Origin: Bombardia bombarda
Taxonomy: Eukaryota; Ascomycota; Sordariomycetes; Sordariales; Lasiosphaeriaceae
Reading direction: 5' to 3'
NCBI GenBank assembly: GCA_030512295.1
Contig: JAULSR010000002.1
Span: 8,742,001-8,806,000, forward strand
Length of the DNA stretch: 64,000 nt
Position numbers and translations under genes: made by a program
In this document: positions 34,490-46,700 of the stretch, one piece after another
Layout of the letters: every line of letters begins with the position of its first letter
Numbering within the stretch: the stretch's first letter is position 1
Notes under the pieces: generated by a model
What the model was told of the DNA's origin: nothing
The model's database searches: none
Seen by the model: only the letters and a program-made list of their open reading frames with translations

Positions 34490-35958
34490 TCAATGATGAT
34501 GACCGAATTGTGTGAGAAGAGGAAGCAGCATCCCTCCCACAGTGGCAAGCGTGTCTCGCATCTGGGGCTTCGCTTGCTTCCTCTGCGAGATGTTGCTATT
34601 GTCCTGGTATCCGTTCATGCTCGACTGATGTTCATGGCCTTGGCTATGATCTTCCTGCATGGCATGCATGGCGACATATCTGGAAAGAAGATGTCAACAA
34701 GGTGCGGCAGCGTACGTTTTAAAGGCGGAGGTTCAACCTACAAGAAAGTACCAGCAGAGAAGAGAAGCAGCATGCCCGTCCACCACTGCCCCGAATCGCC
34801 TTCCATATTGCCTCCCAGCACAGATATGATCATGTATGTTGCCAGAGCTCCGAATGGCGCCGCGAGACTGAACACGATGAGGTGTCCTCGTGCGGCACGT
34901 TTCGAGAGGCCCTGCTTCAACAGAACAGAGGTGAGACCAAATGCCGCTGGAGCCTTATGTATCATGATGGCGAAGAATATTATCAGTCCAAGCTTCATAT
35001 CTGCTGTCGTAGCGGATGCGCCCATGGCAATACCATCTGCGGCGGCGTGGATCACCAGTCCTGTCGTCGTTGCAAGACTGCGCGACTGTCTCGGTGTCGG
35101 GGCAAGAGAGCTCAGGAGCCCCTCGGAGTCTTCTTCCCCCGTAACACTGGATGTTGCTAAATTGTCTAGGCTGATGTGTCTTGTTGTAGGTGCTGCCTGA
35201 AAATTCTCAGTGGCGTGGCGGGGCAGTCTGTCGATCAAAAACATGAGCGCAAAGCCCAACACGAGCGAGAACCCAATGTAAAATGTAGGCAGACGGTGCT
35301 CCTCGTGCTCCTTTTCCTCAGGTGTTGTAGGAGACTTCGAATCGGTAGGCGGTGTCTTGGTAAGCTCATCCTTTGCCTCGTCCCTCTTCACTGCGGTATC
35401 GAAGAGCACTGCATCGCGGGTAGCGACGCGGATGTTGTCTGATTCCGCAGCTTCTCGTTGCCCAAGCTTAAAGATGTCGTCGTAACTCCCGCCCACGGTT
35501 GTTCCTATTCGTCCCCATTGAATCTTTGGGCTCCTTGGCCCAGCCACTTGTCGGGTGTTGTGCGAATGCGGGGGCTCCGTCGTTGTCGCAACGGCCTCAA
35601 TGCCTTCAGGTATAATAACAATGAGCGAGGTGCCCACTAGAATCCCGACACCGATACTGGATATCAATCGTAGTTGCGACTGCGATAGGGTCATGGACAG
35701 GGGAAGTGCGCCAGCCAAAAAGGAGCTATCGTAGAGGTCTCGTCAGTTTGCGCCCAGAGGCGGGGGAGTCTGGACGATCTACTCGTAGAGTAGACATTTC
35801 GAAATTAGACATACGCTAGGGCCATGACCACCTATAGCCAAAGAAAAAAAACAGTTAGCTTGTCCGCCATCATCATCACCGGCAAGAGCGCGCTGCGACA
35901 CGCTCTGTAGGAAAGAGCAACTCACACTGAGAGCTAGGAGAATAAGTAAACCGCCCAT
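34490..35958 (-). CDS. atx2: ZIP9/Atx2-type Golgi metal (Zn/Mn) transporter
   Basis: Four exons (35958-35926, 35831-35815, 35725-34742, 34679-34490) encode 407 residues. Very small first exons (33 and 17 nt) build the first membrane helix MGGLLILLALSVVMALASFLAGALPLSM. A second helix follows (LISSIGVGILVGTSLIVIIPEG, with the ZIP-type EG). A long charged, partly His-containing loop ends at the third helix (LPTFYIGFSLVLGFALMFLID). The metal-site helices are GLVIHAAADGIAMGAS and FFAIMIHKAPAAFGL, both diagnostic of the SLC39A9 branch. The region LFSAGTFLYVAMHAM continues over intron 3. The C-terminus ends in three histidines. Yeast Atx2 handles manganese in the Golgi and human ZIP9 moves zinc there. 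The metal used here is not determined. A divergent promoter is shared with HAT1. Confidence 0.9.
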
Positions 35959-36905
35959 CTTGAACAGCCCGGGCTCATGCAGCGAAAAGAGTGAGATAGC
36001 GGCGGCCTGTTTGCCGTCGATTCATCGGCTCAGGGCGACGATGCAGTCAAGTATTCTGCGGCACTACAGAAAGGGAGGTTGGATTCGGAAATATCGCAGG
36101 TGTGAGACCTTGGTGCCAGATCGATTGGAGTACCCGGACAATCTGCACCTATCCGAGCAATCAGGCCAGCTTCGCGCTGCGGCTGTTGTCTGTCGTAACC
36201 CCTGCACCCCGTTGACTTGGATTTAGCCTTTCGCGGTTAGGCCACTCGGGTACCAACCTACCTTTTCAGCCACGCCCCCTTCCAGCCATTGAAGACAGGG
36301 CTATCTTTCTATCATGTGACTTGCTGCTGTGGATTGTAAAGCTGCATTATATGTTGGATCACTGCGCAATGAATTACGGTATCAGTCACTAAATCACTTC
36401 TATTCTGCTGCCTTTTATACTGAGGTGTGGATTTTCAGTACGAATATTCCGGTCTAGGGAGCATCCCGTCCACTTTCAGCACAGAAACTTGTTAGCTTGC
36501 CGTCATCGAGCTAACGACCCATATCCTGGTTTGAAACCCACCAATCCTGCAAGGACTAGGTTTCGAAGTACGTACCTAAAGGACTTATCGTTCGGTCCGA
36601 GCTTTCAATTTAACAAACGCGCTTTGCTTCGATGCGACCGCGACGACATCCTCCTCCAGAACGCGAAATTGCCCTCTTGCAAAAGCTAATTGTGTGCCTG
36701 AATGCCCGATAACCGCCTTTGATCCCTGCGAAACTTATCGCCCTTCAACCTTGCCCTACACATACAGCTAGAGAAGCAATAATCGCATTCTCACAGACTT
36801 CATAGGAGACGAACAGGAGCTTGTCATACAGATACATCACGATAGGATTTGGCGCCAAATTCTAAGTTCCGCTCTATCTCGGGAACGAAACCAGCTTGGG
36901 TCGCG
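35959..36905. promoter_or_regulatory. divergent promoter region, ZIP transporter and HAT1
   Basis: About 950 bases separate the two opposed start codons. No gene lies between them. No specific binding site stands out beyond short TACCTA motifs. Confidence 0.5.
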
Positions 36906-38412
36906 ATGTCTGCCGACGACGCCTGTAAGTATACCCGGGCTCGCCGTGGTCGCAATACTTTTTGAACAAGAAATGCTGACATTTCTAGGGTCGGCGAACG
37001 CCAACGATGCGCTCACTCTATCCTTGGTCACGCCGTCCTCGACGGGTCTGAAGACCCTCACCACCTTCCACCCAAAATTCACCCACACCGTCTTCGGCGA
37101 CGACGAGCAAGTCTTCGGCTACCAAAACCTCCAGATCAACGTCCAATATCACGCAAGTGATATGCGGCCCCATCTGGATGTCTTCTACAGCAAGAAATTC
37201 AAGGCAGTAGGTGAGACCGAAGCAGTAGACATCAAGAAGATCCTTAGCGACTACCTCCCTGAGGTCGCCTTCCAAAAGAAGAAAGACTACGAAGATGCGC
37301 TGAAGCGAGTCCGCGACGACTGGACCCCTCCTGGCGAGCTGGCCGCAACATTCACTAAGCGTGGCGCTACATACGAGGTCTGGAAGGGCAACTTGGAAGA
37401 CCCCTCCATCAAGCAGCTGGTCAGGCGCATACAGTTTTTCGTCCCCCTGTTCGTCGAGGGCGGCCAGTACATCCAAATTGACGAGCCAGAGGCGGAGCGA
37501 TGGACCATTTACTTTCTCTACCAGAAGAAACCCGTCCCCGGCGAGGCCGAGCGCTTCTCCTACACCTTCGCCGGCTACAGCACCGTCTACCGCTTCTTCC
37601 TCTTCCAGGCACCACCCACACCTCCCCAGTCACCCTCAGATAAGACCACCGACCCCACATCTCTACTCAACGGTAGCTTCGACCTCGCAGAACTCCCCTG
37701 CCGCTCCCGCATCTCCCAGCTCATCGTCATCCGGCCCTTCCAAAACAAGGGCTTAGGCCCCAAGCTCTACGGCATCGTCTTCCAAGAATACCTCAAGCAC
37801 GCCCCGACCGTCGAAATCACGGTCGAGGATCCTAACGAGGCCTTTGACGACATGCGCGACATCGCCGACCTGCACTTCCTCCGCACCCTCCCCGCCTTTA
37901 ACGCCCTGCGCATCAACACATCCCTCACCATCCCTTACAACGGCGTTGCGCCCAACAACATCGTTGACAAGGCCGCGTCCGAGGCGGTGCGCCGACAGGC
38001 CAAGATCGCCCCCCGGCAGTTTGCGCGCGTGCTCGAGATGCATCTCATGTCGCAGCTGGCCGAGGCCGTGCAGCCAGGCATCTCGCCCGAGAAATCGGCC
38101 ACGCGGGCCAAGAAGGAGGAGGCGCACCAGTACCGGCTGTGGCGGCTGATCGCCAAGAAGCGGCTGTATCAGCATAATAAGGACCTGCTGGGCCAGCTGG
38201 AGCTGAAGGATCGCGTCGAGAAGCTGAATGAGACGCTGTCAGGTGTCGAGTTTGACTATGCAAGGTTGCTGATCAAGGCGGAGACGCAGCTGAAGCAGGC
38301 GAGGGAGGATGAGGAGTCTGCTGGGGGTAGAAAACGGAAGTCAGAGGATGATAAAGATAAGGAGGGAGAGGGGGAGTCGGCGAGGAAGAAGGCGAAGGTT
38401 AGGTCTGAGTGA
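36906..38412 (+). CDS. hat1: type B histone acetyltransferase catalytic subunit
   Basis: Two exons (36906-36924 and 36989-38412) encode 480 residues. A 19-nt first exon gives MSADDA, and the split Trp codon leads into SANANDALTLSLV. Hat1 acetylates newly made histone H4 at Lys5 and Lys12 before chromatin assembly, with Hat2. The N-terminal Hat1 domain (FHPKFTHTVFGDDEQVFGY) is followed by the GNAT catalytic region. That region contains QFFVPLFVEGGQYIQIDEPEAERW, YRFFLFQ, SRISQLIVIRPFQNKGLGPKLY (the acetyl-CoA loop, in place of the usual Q/RxxGxG/A) and VEDPNEAFDDMRDI. The C-terminal 130 residues are helical and basic, with nuclear signals RKRK and ARKKAKV. The small-exon intron has a GTAAGT donor and a TGCTGAC branch site. 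Confidence 0.95.
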
Positions 38413-38992
38413 TTAAAGGGCTCAGAAGGGGAGGGACATTAGGGCAAAGGAGGCTCAGTGGTATATATCTTTAGTAGTTCTGCTTTATGGCACCTCCAGT
38501 AGTTCTTGCTTTATGGCAGTAGTCTTTATTGGACTTGGGTATGACAGTAGTGTTTGTTTCGGCTCACTTAATTACTACATATTGGTGGGCGGCTGGCTTG
38601 GGAGAAGGAGAGGAATGGAGGAGAGCATGATGGAGGCCACTAGGACTGGGGTCTTTTTAGCATTATTATCTCCTATTTATGGCGTTTTGGGGTGGTGCGA
38701 TGGTTCTTTGACTTGTAGGTAAAATATGTAGATCTGTGAATCACAATCGATGGAGAGGAGCATTATTACTCCTTCTCTTTGCATTATTGCATCTAATTAT
38801 TTGGTTCCATCCTCTGCGTTGCCCGTCTAAGAAGGCAATACATGCATCATTCAGCTTGAGCCGGCCATCCTCTAATGTGATATTACCAAATCCTCAACTG
38901 CCCTCAAAGTCGAAACCGTTAAGCGCACGAATAAGCTACCATCTTGGGTTTGAAAACATTTACTCGTCTTTTTTTACGATTGGTTTATATGT
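38413..38992. other. intergenic region between convergent genes
   Basis: It holds the 3' flanks of HAT1 (+) and PRO3 (-). A 16-nt sequence (AGTAGTTCTGCTTTATGGCA-like) is repeated at about 38472 and 38497. No gene is supported. Confidence 0.5.
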
Positions 38993-40050
38993 TTAAAATC
39001 TCGTTCCGTTGACGCCCTGGACGCCCTTGCCAAGCTGGCTGGCAACAACAGTAGCCTCGCGGACGGCACGGGCAACAGCCCCCCTGACACGGCCCTCCTC
39101 GAGCACCAACAGACCGCCGATGGTGCAGCCGCCGGGGGTGCTGACCTTGTCGCGGAGCAAGGCGGGGTGGTCGCCGTTGAGGACGAGACCTGCCGTGCCG
39201 CGCATCGTCTGCGCCGCCATCCGCTGGGCCTCGGCGCGCGGCAGGCCCATAGCCACAGCGCCATCGATAGCAGCCTCGAGAACCAGCGCGAAGAAGGCCG
39301 GGCCGGAGCCGCACAGGGCGGTGCAGGCGTCCATGGTGGACGGGGGCAGGTAGACGACGTCGCCGATGCGCTTGAAGATCCACGTCACAAGACCCGAAGT
39401 CTCCTCCGGCAGCGGCGGGGTGGAGGTGTTGATGACAGTCATGGACTCACGGATGAGGGAGGCCGTGTTGGGCATGGCGCGCACGATGCGGCAGCTGCTG
39501 CCGTCGCCGAGGATCTTCTCGATCTGCTGCACCGGCACGCCGGCGAGGATGCTGATGAGCAGCTTGCCGTGCAGCGCCTCGGCCATTCCCGGCTCGCTGA
39601 GCACCTCTACCACCATGTAGGGCTTGCACGCGAGCAGGATGACCTCGGCCTTTTGCGCGGCCGGCACGTTCTCGTTCTGCACGATGGTGACGGCCGAGAG
39701 GTGCTCCCGCAGCGCCGCCTTAACTTTCTTGGCGCTCTCGGGCCGGCGCACGCAGGCGATGAAGCGCGAGGGCAGGCGCGCGGGAACCTCTTCCTGGGGG
39801 GTGGACGTCCCGGAGGAGGAAGAGGCGGCCTGCAGAGAATGGAGGGCCTGCAGGGGCTTGGGTCCGGCCATTTCTTGGAGAGAGGCGAGGATGCCTGACA
39901 TGATTGCGATGCCCATGGTGCCTGGTATAGGGTGTTAGTAAGATGGACGTTTTGTTTTGGTTTTGGGAGGTTGGTGGCGTGATACTTACCGCATCCCAGG
40001 ACGGTCATGGTGAGCTCCGAGGAGGAGTCATTGCTTGCTGGACTGGCCAT
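38993..40050 (-). CDS. pro3: pyrroline-5-carboxylate reductase
   Basis: Two exons (40050-39990 and 39921-38993) encode 329 residues. It reduces pyrroline-5-carboxylate to proline with NAD(P)H, the last step of proline synthesis, in the cytosol. The Rossmann motif TMTVLGCGTMGIAIMSGIL is rebuilt across the 68-nt intron. The middle shows LACKPYMVVEVL and VRAMPNTASLIRESMTV. The C-terminal dimer domain shows TALCGSGPAFFALVLEAAIDGAVAMG and the family signature DKVSTPGGCTIGGL. Compared with bacterial ProC it has an extra linker rich in Ser and Thr after the first helix (about 45-65). The 3' end converges with HAT1, and the 5' end diverges from CTK3. Confidence 0.95.
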
Positions 40051-40975
40051 TCTCGGGTTATGTGATGATACCGAGGGAATGTAGAAAAAGGCAGGACAGT
40101 CAACGGTGCGTGTTGGTTGTCAAAGGAGAAAACGAGAAAAGGAGTCAGAAGACAAATAACGTGAGTGTGTTGGGTCTTTTGCCTCCTATTCTTAGAGCAG
40201 GAATGGTGGTCAGATGGATTTGTATGTGATGTGAAATATGACAACCTGGAAGTTTGCACAACGTGATGGTCAATGGATGTCTCTAATGGTTCCCACTTCA
40301 ACCGACACGACACACACAGGACCTATTAAGTACCTACCAAGACAAGTTATATATCACCTATAACCAAAATACACCCTCCCATATCACCAGCTTCGTAACC
40401 TTTCCAACGCCCGCCGCCCGCTCAGGTATCCATCCCTCCACAAAAACTCTTAGCTTGGTCCAGATCAGCCGAGTGTCGGAGGGTGGCCAAGAAAGTTGAG
40501 AAAGCCAATGGAAGTCTCCTCGTACCTGCCCTGGGGCTTCACCGCCTGCCGCAGGGGGCACTAGTCTAGCGCTGTATGCACGTGCCACCACCTCAGCTGG
40601 AGGCTCGACTTGGGGCGAAGGTCCAGCAAAAACTAACAAAGTGGACCGGGGTTTTCAGGTAGGTAGCACACCAGCAAAGACGCAGACACAGCAGCACCAA
40701 GCAGCGCGATTCGCGAAAGGTGGGACGGGAGCGCGGCAGGAGGAAGCAGCAGCAGCAGCAGCAGGGCCATCCATCACCAGCCTAGACTCACCAGAGTCTC
40801 GATGCAGCAACAGCAGCAACAGCAGCAGCTATAAAAATACCAAGGGCCCTAATCTGTACCTATCAAAAACAGAACTGGGGGACGAAAGGTGTGGGCTTTG
40901 GGTAAGGATCCGCTGAAGCACCTCAGCACCTCCCAAGTTGCAAATGCAGCATCCTCGCCAGTTATACAGAGCAAG
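40051..40975. promoter_or_regulatory. divergent promoter region, PRO3 and CTK3
   Basis: About 925 bases lie between the two start codons. Two trinucleotide-repeat patches, (AGC)n at about 40745-40763 and CAGCAA/CAG units at about 40803-40830, lie 150-230 bases upstream of the CTK3 ATG, probably in its leader. No other gene is supported. Confidence 0.5.
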
Positions 40976-41946
40976 ATGGCGGATCCTTTCGAAGTCCGTA
41001 TGCGATTCACCAACCAGCTCAGACAGCTCAATGCGTCGGTGACCTCGGCGCAGAAGGCTGCCCAGTTTGCCCTCAAGAACCGGGAGTGGGCCGAGGACTT
41101 GCACTCGTGCATCCTCGAGCAGCTCGAGCGGGTATGACTTTCTTGCTCTCTGCTTTCCTGTGCTTTTCCATTTGTCTCTGTCTATCACCATCTTCACAAT
41201 GGATGAGTGCTAATACAATGCCTAGAACAACATGAACACGCGCGCCAACATCATGTACTTCATCGAGCACTTCCTGGACCTAGCCACCAGTCACGGCCAT
41301 GTAGAGTACGTGAAAATGATGCAACGCGACATTATTCGTGTCGTGGATGCCGTTGCACCAGATGACGGTTCAGGGGCCGCTAATGTCAGGGTCGTTAGAA
41401 AGGTAAGAGATGGCCCTTCTTTCGAGCTCCTAATCCATTCTCTTCCCTCTCCGATCTACTTGCTGACGAGACCCACCCCACACCGAACAGGTCCTCCAGG
41501 CACTGCAGAGCAAGAGCTTTCTTGACCGCCAGGCCGTATCGCAGATCGAGGAGGTCCTCAAGGACCGTGACACGGCCGCCGAGGAGGACGTGGCCATGAT
41601 GGGCTCGCCCGCCGACGGCGACATGATGGACCTCGGCGACATGCCCCCCTCCCAGACGCTCCCGCCCCATAGCAGGAGGGGTAACGCACCCCCGAAGCTC
41701 GACCGCAAGCAGGTCGAGCAGCGCATCGAGGAGGACAGGGAGCGCCACAAGAGGCTGCGGGAGGGCATCTGGGCGGTGCCGTCGGGCGACTACGCCGAGA
41801 TGGACAAGCTCTGGGAGGAGACGAGCGACCTGGGCGAGGACGACCATGTCATGGGCGAGGAGGAGTGGCTCGAGTGGAAGGAGGTGGCGGAGAACAGCTG
41901 TCCGCACCGCCGGGAGGCCGCGGCTAATGGGAAACACGCTGGTTGA
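40976..41946 (+). CDS. ctk3: CTD kinase I gamma subunit
   Basis: Three exons (40976-41131, 41226-41402, 41491-41946) encode 262 residues. Ctk3 is the regulatory subunit of CTDK-I, which phosphorylates Ser2 of the RNA polymerase II C-terminal repeat during elongation. The N-terminal half (MADPFEVRMRFTNQLRQLNASVTSAQ, then EWAEDLHSCILEQLER-NNMNTRANIMYFIEHFLD and MMQRDIIRVVDAVAP) is the CID-like helical domain that binds Ctk1 and Ctk2. The C-terminal part has VLQALQSKSFLD, an acidic linker and a conserved helix (KLDRKQVEQRIEEDRERHKRLREGIWAVP). Both introns fall at codon boundaries (phase 0). The last 30 residues are Glu/Trp-rich and variable. Confidence 0.92.
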
Positions 41947-42479
41947 GGTGGTGTCGACGCGAGTTGACACAGGCACACACGCACGCGTAGACACACACTG
42001 ATGGCGATATGTCTGTCAATGATTATCCCCCTACCATCTTTTTTGCATCATGATCATGGGACGGCGTTTCAAGGTAGGTTGCGGCGTTGGTCTGGGATAG
42101 CGGTTTTACGCTGTATTGCATTATGGGATCATCACCACCTTGCTATATCTAGTTGCGACACATTTGTTAGACCATGAATACTAGAAACTAGGCTCGGCAG
42201 GCATTGTGGGATAGGCAGCTTGTTAGTTTAAAAAGTTATTACAACTTCGAATGCAAAACCAAAATAAGGCCCGCTTCGCCCTCGTCAACTGGTGCCGATA
42301 TACAATGCAGAGATATTTGTGCTGGTATACCGAGGATAATGTTACATGCTCTTCTTTTGTACATGCAGCGATGTCTTCTACTAGAAACATCTCGCCCGCC
42401 GCCGCCGCCGTCGCCCGCGCCCGCCCACATTAAGCCCAGATCTATGCACCATAGGCGAGATCCCCCTTGACTCTTAAAC
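41947..42479. other. intergenic region between convergent genes
   Basis: The 3' flanks of CTK3 and the bL12m gene meet here. A GCCGCC/GCC-rich patch lies near 42396-42425. No gene is supported. Confidence 0.5.
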
Positions 42480-43153
42480 TTAGTCCATCGTAACCGTAGC
42501 GCCCAGCTCTTTCAGGGTCGCAATCATCTTCTCAGCCTCCTCCTTCGGTACCGACTCCTTGAGCATCTTGGGCGCGCTCTCGACAAACTTCTTGGACTCT
42601 ACTAAGCTGAGGCCGAGCAGGTTCTTGACCTCCTTGATGATCTTGGGCTTGGAGCCCGCCTCGAACGACACCAGCTTGACGTTGAACAGCGTCTTCTCGG
42701 CCGCCGCCGGGGCAGCGTCCTCGGCCTCCTCCACCGCCGCTGCAGGGGCCGCGGGGCCCGCTGCGGCGAAACCGCCGACCGGGAGGTCGGGGATGTTAAG
42801 GCGCGACTGTGTAGAGGTTGGAATCAGTTAGTGGGACATGATTTCGATCAATGAATGGCACATGGGAACTGAAGGGGCGGCGTCTCCGGGGAAGTGAAGA
42901 TGTTGGTGTTGGTGTCGGTGTCGTTGCCATTGCGCACCTTCAAGCTCGAGACCAGGTCTGCGGTCTCCAGCAATGTCAATTGGCTGATCTGGTCTACGAT
43001 CCCGGCGATCTTGGGGTTGGCCACCGCCTCGGTCGAGTTGTGTCGCCGTGCGATGCGCTGTTGGAGGAGGGAGCTGGAGGCGACGCGGATGGAGCTTGTG
43101 GAGCGCAGCTGGCGCGCGCAGCACTGCGCGGCGTACCGACACGACATCGACAT
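42480..43153 (-). CDS. mitochondrial large-subunit ribosomal protein bL12m
   Basis: Two exons (43153-42938 and 42806-42480) encode 180 residues. This is the L7/L12 stalk protein of the mitochondrial ribosome, which recruits translation factors. The first 40 residues are a targeting sequence rich in Arg, Ser and Cys. The N-terminal dimerisation helix pair is NPKIAGIVDQISQLTLLETADLVSSLK, continued over the intron by SRLNIPDLP. An Ala/Glu/Pro-rich hinge (about 85-110) leads to the C-terminal factor-binding domain. That domain shows KTLFNVKLVSFEAGSKPKII, KEVKNLLGLSLVESKKFVES and PKEEAEKMIATLKELGATV, all typical. Two starts six bases apart (43153 and 43147) are possible. The first is taken. Confidence 0.93.
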
Positions 43154-43724
43154 TTTGACTGGAGGTGTATTGAAAAAACCGGCGGGGGAGTGGTTTGGAG
43201 GAATGGAGGGTGGTTCGGCGTTCGAATTGAGCGTGGTGTGGGCGTGGGCGTCGTGCTGGCGGGATTGCTTTTCGTCGTCGAATTGCTGCTTTGGTCCCGT
43301 CGCCGGCGGAGAGTTTTTGTCGGTTGCTTGGTTAGGTTCGTTCGAAAAGTCGAGCGAGTGAGGCTCGTGATTGGCTGCAGACAGGAGCAAAATAAATCCG
43401 AGCAATTGGCAGACTCGACAGGTGCTGGCAGTGCTGGGAGCAGACGGAAGAGCTAAGAGCTAGGTACCTCTTGTACCTGGAAGGGCGCTAACGGTGGCCG
43501 CGGCTTAGCAGCTCCTCGGTGTGCTGTCGGGTCCCCTGTCGCTAAGGAGGTACCCCAACTGCCTGCCGGCCTGCATCCATGAAGACGACGGGTAGGCAGG
43601 TGCCCCACCAAAATTATCCATCCGGCAGAGAGCAGAGAAAAAAAAAAAGATCGAGAAAAGGGTTCAAGTGAAATCGACCTCGGATCTTGCAAGGCAACTA
43701 CAACCGCTCATTGGCAACACTAGA
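43154..43724. promoter_or_regulatory. divergent promoter region, bL12m and MDN1
   Basis: These 571 bases separate the opposed starts of a mitoribosomal protein and a cytosolic ribosome-assembly ATPase. An A-rich tract (43638-43649) and GGTACCTCTTGTACC-type inverted motifs near 43464-43478 are visible. Shared control is only inferred. Confidence 0.5.
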
Positions 43725-46700
43725 ATGGCCATGATCGATGTGAGCCTGCAGCGGGCGTCTCTTATGAGAGATGCAGCTACACTACAACTTTTGCCCGACG
43801 AGCTGCGGCTCATTATCCAGGACCACCAGTCGACGACCTTTTTAGATGCCATCGCCAGCGCCGCATTAATACATGCAGCAACAGACAGGATATTTGCCCA
43901 TTTTGAGTCTGTATTCGCAGACATATGCGCCAGATGGATCCTTTCTTCCACAAAAGACGACGTGAAAGTCCTGGCAGCCTTTGCAAGGATTCTGCCTTTC
44001 AGCCCGTTTTCATCTGTGTTTCTCACAAGTCACTTCCAACGGGGCTCGGCACTCAGGTCACTCGATTTTCTTGACCTGGCCTCCTTTCGCGATGAGGACT
44101 TACTCGCCGTTCTTCTCGCCCTGTGGAGACTCAACAACTTTGACAAGCGGACGTACTCAGCCCTGGTGAAACCCTCCCAGATCCAGTGTCTGTTTGCCCA
44201 CCAAACCCCTGCAGTCAGATACCTCGCTGTCAAGGTATTCTGCCAGCTCCACGATGCCTCAGACCTCAAGGTCGAGGCCCTGCTCAGCACGCACATCCAG
44301 CCGAGCGACAGCCTCGTTGCGGATTTAGACGGGAGAACAGCGGACTATGCGTTTCTAAGCCTGTATGAGGATGCAAGGGGTGAAGAGGTCCGGGGTCTTC
44401 GCAGTAGAATCCGGGCCGGGTCGAATGAGGCGCTTCAGTCGCGCATCCCAATGCAAAATCTAACTCCTCTTGTCATCAAATATGGCGAGACAGTCCTCCC
44501 GCGGCCCTTGGGGCCTGTGAACACGCTAAGCGCTCTGGCCTTTACGCCCACCACGGTTGAGAACCTTGAACATCTCAGCAGCTTGCTCCAGGAGTCGGGC
44601 CCCATCCTGCTCCATGGTCTTTCCGGATCTGGTAAAACATCTCTGGTTCACGAAATTGCGAGAGAGCTGGGCAAGGAGGCGGATCTTGTAACACTGCACC
44701 TGAATGAACAGACCGACGCAAAGATGCTGCTTGGTCTTTATACCACCGACTCGAAACCCGGCTCTTTCCAGTGGCGCCCTGGTGTCTTGACGACAGCGGT
44801 GAGAGAAGGAAGATGGGTCTTGATAGAGGATCTTGATCGTGCGCCAACCGAGGTTATGAGCACCTTGCTGCCGCTGATCGAGCGTGGGGAGCTCTTGATC
44901 CCTGGCCGCGGAGAGAGGATTCAGGCTACCGACGGGTTCCGCATGTTCGCTACCGTCCGAACTATGCTTGGGATGAACGACAAGGAGAGCTTGCCGAGTC
45001 TAATTGGGCTGCGTCTATGGCAGCCTCTTCACGTCAAGTCTCTTCCCCACGATGACTTGCGGGCCGTTATTGACGGTAAGTATCCTCTGCTACACAAGTA
45101 CGTCGGCGGGATTTTGTCGGTTTTCCATCGCCTCCTTGCTTCTACCAGCGGCTCGGCTCGTCTATTGCTCGGTCGACTGGCTATTGAGCGGCCGTTTGGC
45201 ACAAGAGATCTTCTCAAGTGGTGCGGACGCCTCGACGAAATCCTGCGAGCAGCGGGCTGCAAGTCAGGAGAAGAGCCAATCAGTGACACCACGAGGGATC
45301 GGATGTTCCTGGAGGCTGTCGATTGCTTCGTTGGGTGCGCCCAGGAGACAGCGACGCGCCATGCCCTGACCGCCATTATCGCCAAGGAGATGCAGCTTTC
45401 GCCCGAGAGGGTGCAACACTATCTCACTGGCTATATCCCCGAGTTTGAGGACAATGAGTTGAAATTGACGGTCGGACGCGCCTCCTTCGTCAAGTCCAGA
45501 CGGTCAAGCCGACTTAGTAGATCAAAGAGGCCATTCGCTACTACGACACACGCCAAGAGACTGCTGGAGCAGATTGCAGTTGCGGTGAAGCACAGAGAGC
45601 CTCTGCTCTTGGTTGGTGAGACTGGTATCGGAAAGACGACGGTGGTTCAGCAGTTGGCAGAATCGCTTGGTCACAACCTAGTTGCTGTCAATTTGTCGCA
45701 ACAGAGTGAGGTCGGTGATCTCCTGGGAGGATTCAAGCCGGTCAGCTCGCAAAGTCTCGCAATGCCCCTGAAAGAGGAGTTTGAGGACCTTTTTGAGAAG
45801 ACGGGAGTTTCTGCGGAGAAGAATAAGGAATACCTGGACCGCATCAACAAGAAATTCGCAAAGGGCAGGTGGAGGGAAGTCTCGAAGGAGTGGCGAAAGG
45901 CCCCTAAGATGTTTGAGACAATACTTTACAAACTCGAAAGTGGGCAGACAGCCGCCGCTGGGGCTGAGATTGCAGATGGCCAGCCAGCAAAGCGCCGGAA
46001 GACGGAGTCGACTAAACTAAATCGCCTCCGGGACCTCAAGACGCGCTGGGACACCTTCTCGCAGAGTCTTGACCAGTTTGATAGACAAATCTCCAGTGGT
46101 CCGGGAGGCTTTGCGTTCGCCTTCGTTGAGGGCAAAATCGTCAAAGCTATGAGAAACGGAGATTGGGTCCTGCTTGATGAGATCAATCTTGCTTCTCCGG
46201 ATACGTTGGAGAGTGTTGCTGGTCTCTTCCATACTGCCCCTTCCATTCTTCTCTCGGAAACAGGAGACATCGAGCGGATCCAAGCACACCCGAATTTCCG
46301 TGTCATTGGTGCTATGAATCCTGCTACTGATGTGGGCAAACGTGATCTTCCACTTGGTCTACGGTCTCGATTCACCGAGATTTACGTCGGGAGCCCGGAT
46401 CGCGATAAGAAAGATTTGCTCACCATTATCAAGACCTATCTCAGAGGAAACAACAGCAGTATCGATCGGCTGTCCGACGACATCGCGGATCTGTATCTCG
46501 AGATCAAAAAACGAGCAGAGATGAAGATGTTGGTCGACCAAGCAAACGAAGTGCCACATTTCAGTCTGCGTACACTAACCCGTGTCTTGACATACGCTAA
46601 TGACGTCTCTCCCTTTTATGGGCTTGAGCGAGCTCTGTACGAAGGATTCTGCATGGGCTTTACCACGCTGCTCAGCGAGGAATCAGAGAGGACCGTGATG

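Noticed and set aside
39167..39898. 243-residue open frame on the plus strand
   Set aside because: Antisense to PRO3, which carries the full family signature.
40641..40916. Upstream open frame in the CTK3 leader
   Set aside because: It begins at GTG, not ATG, and is mostly translation of CAG repeats.
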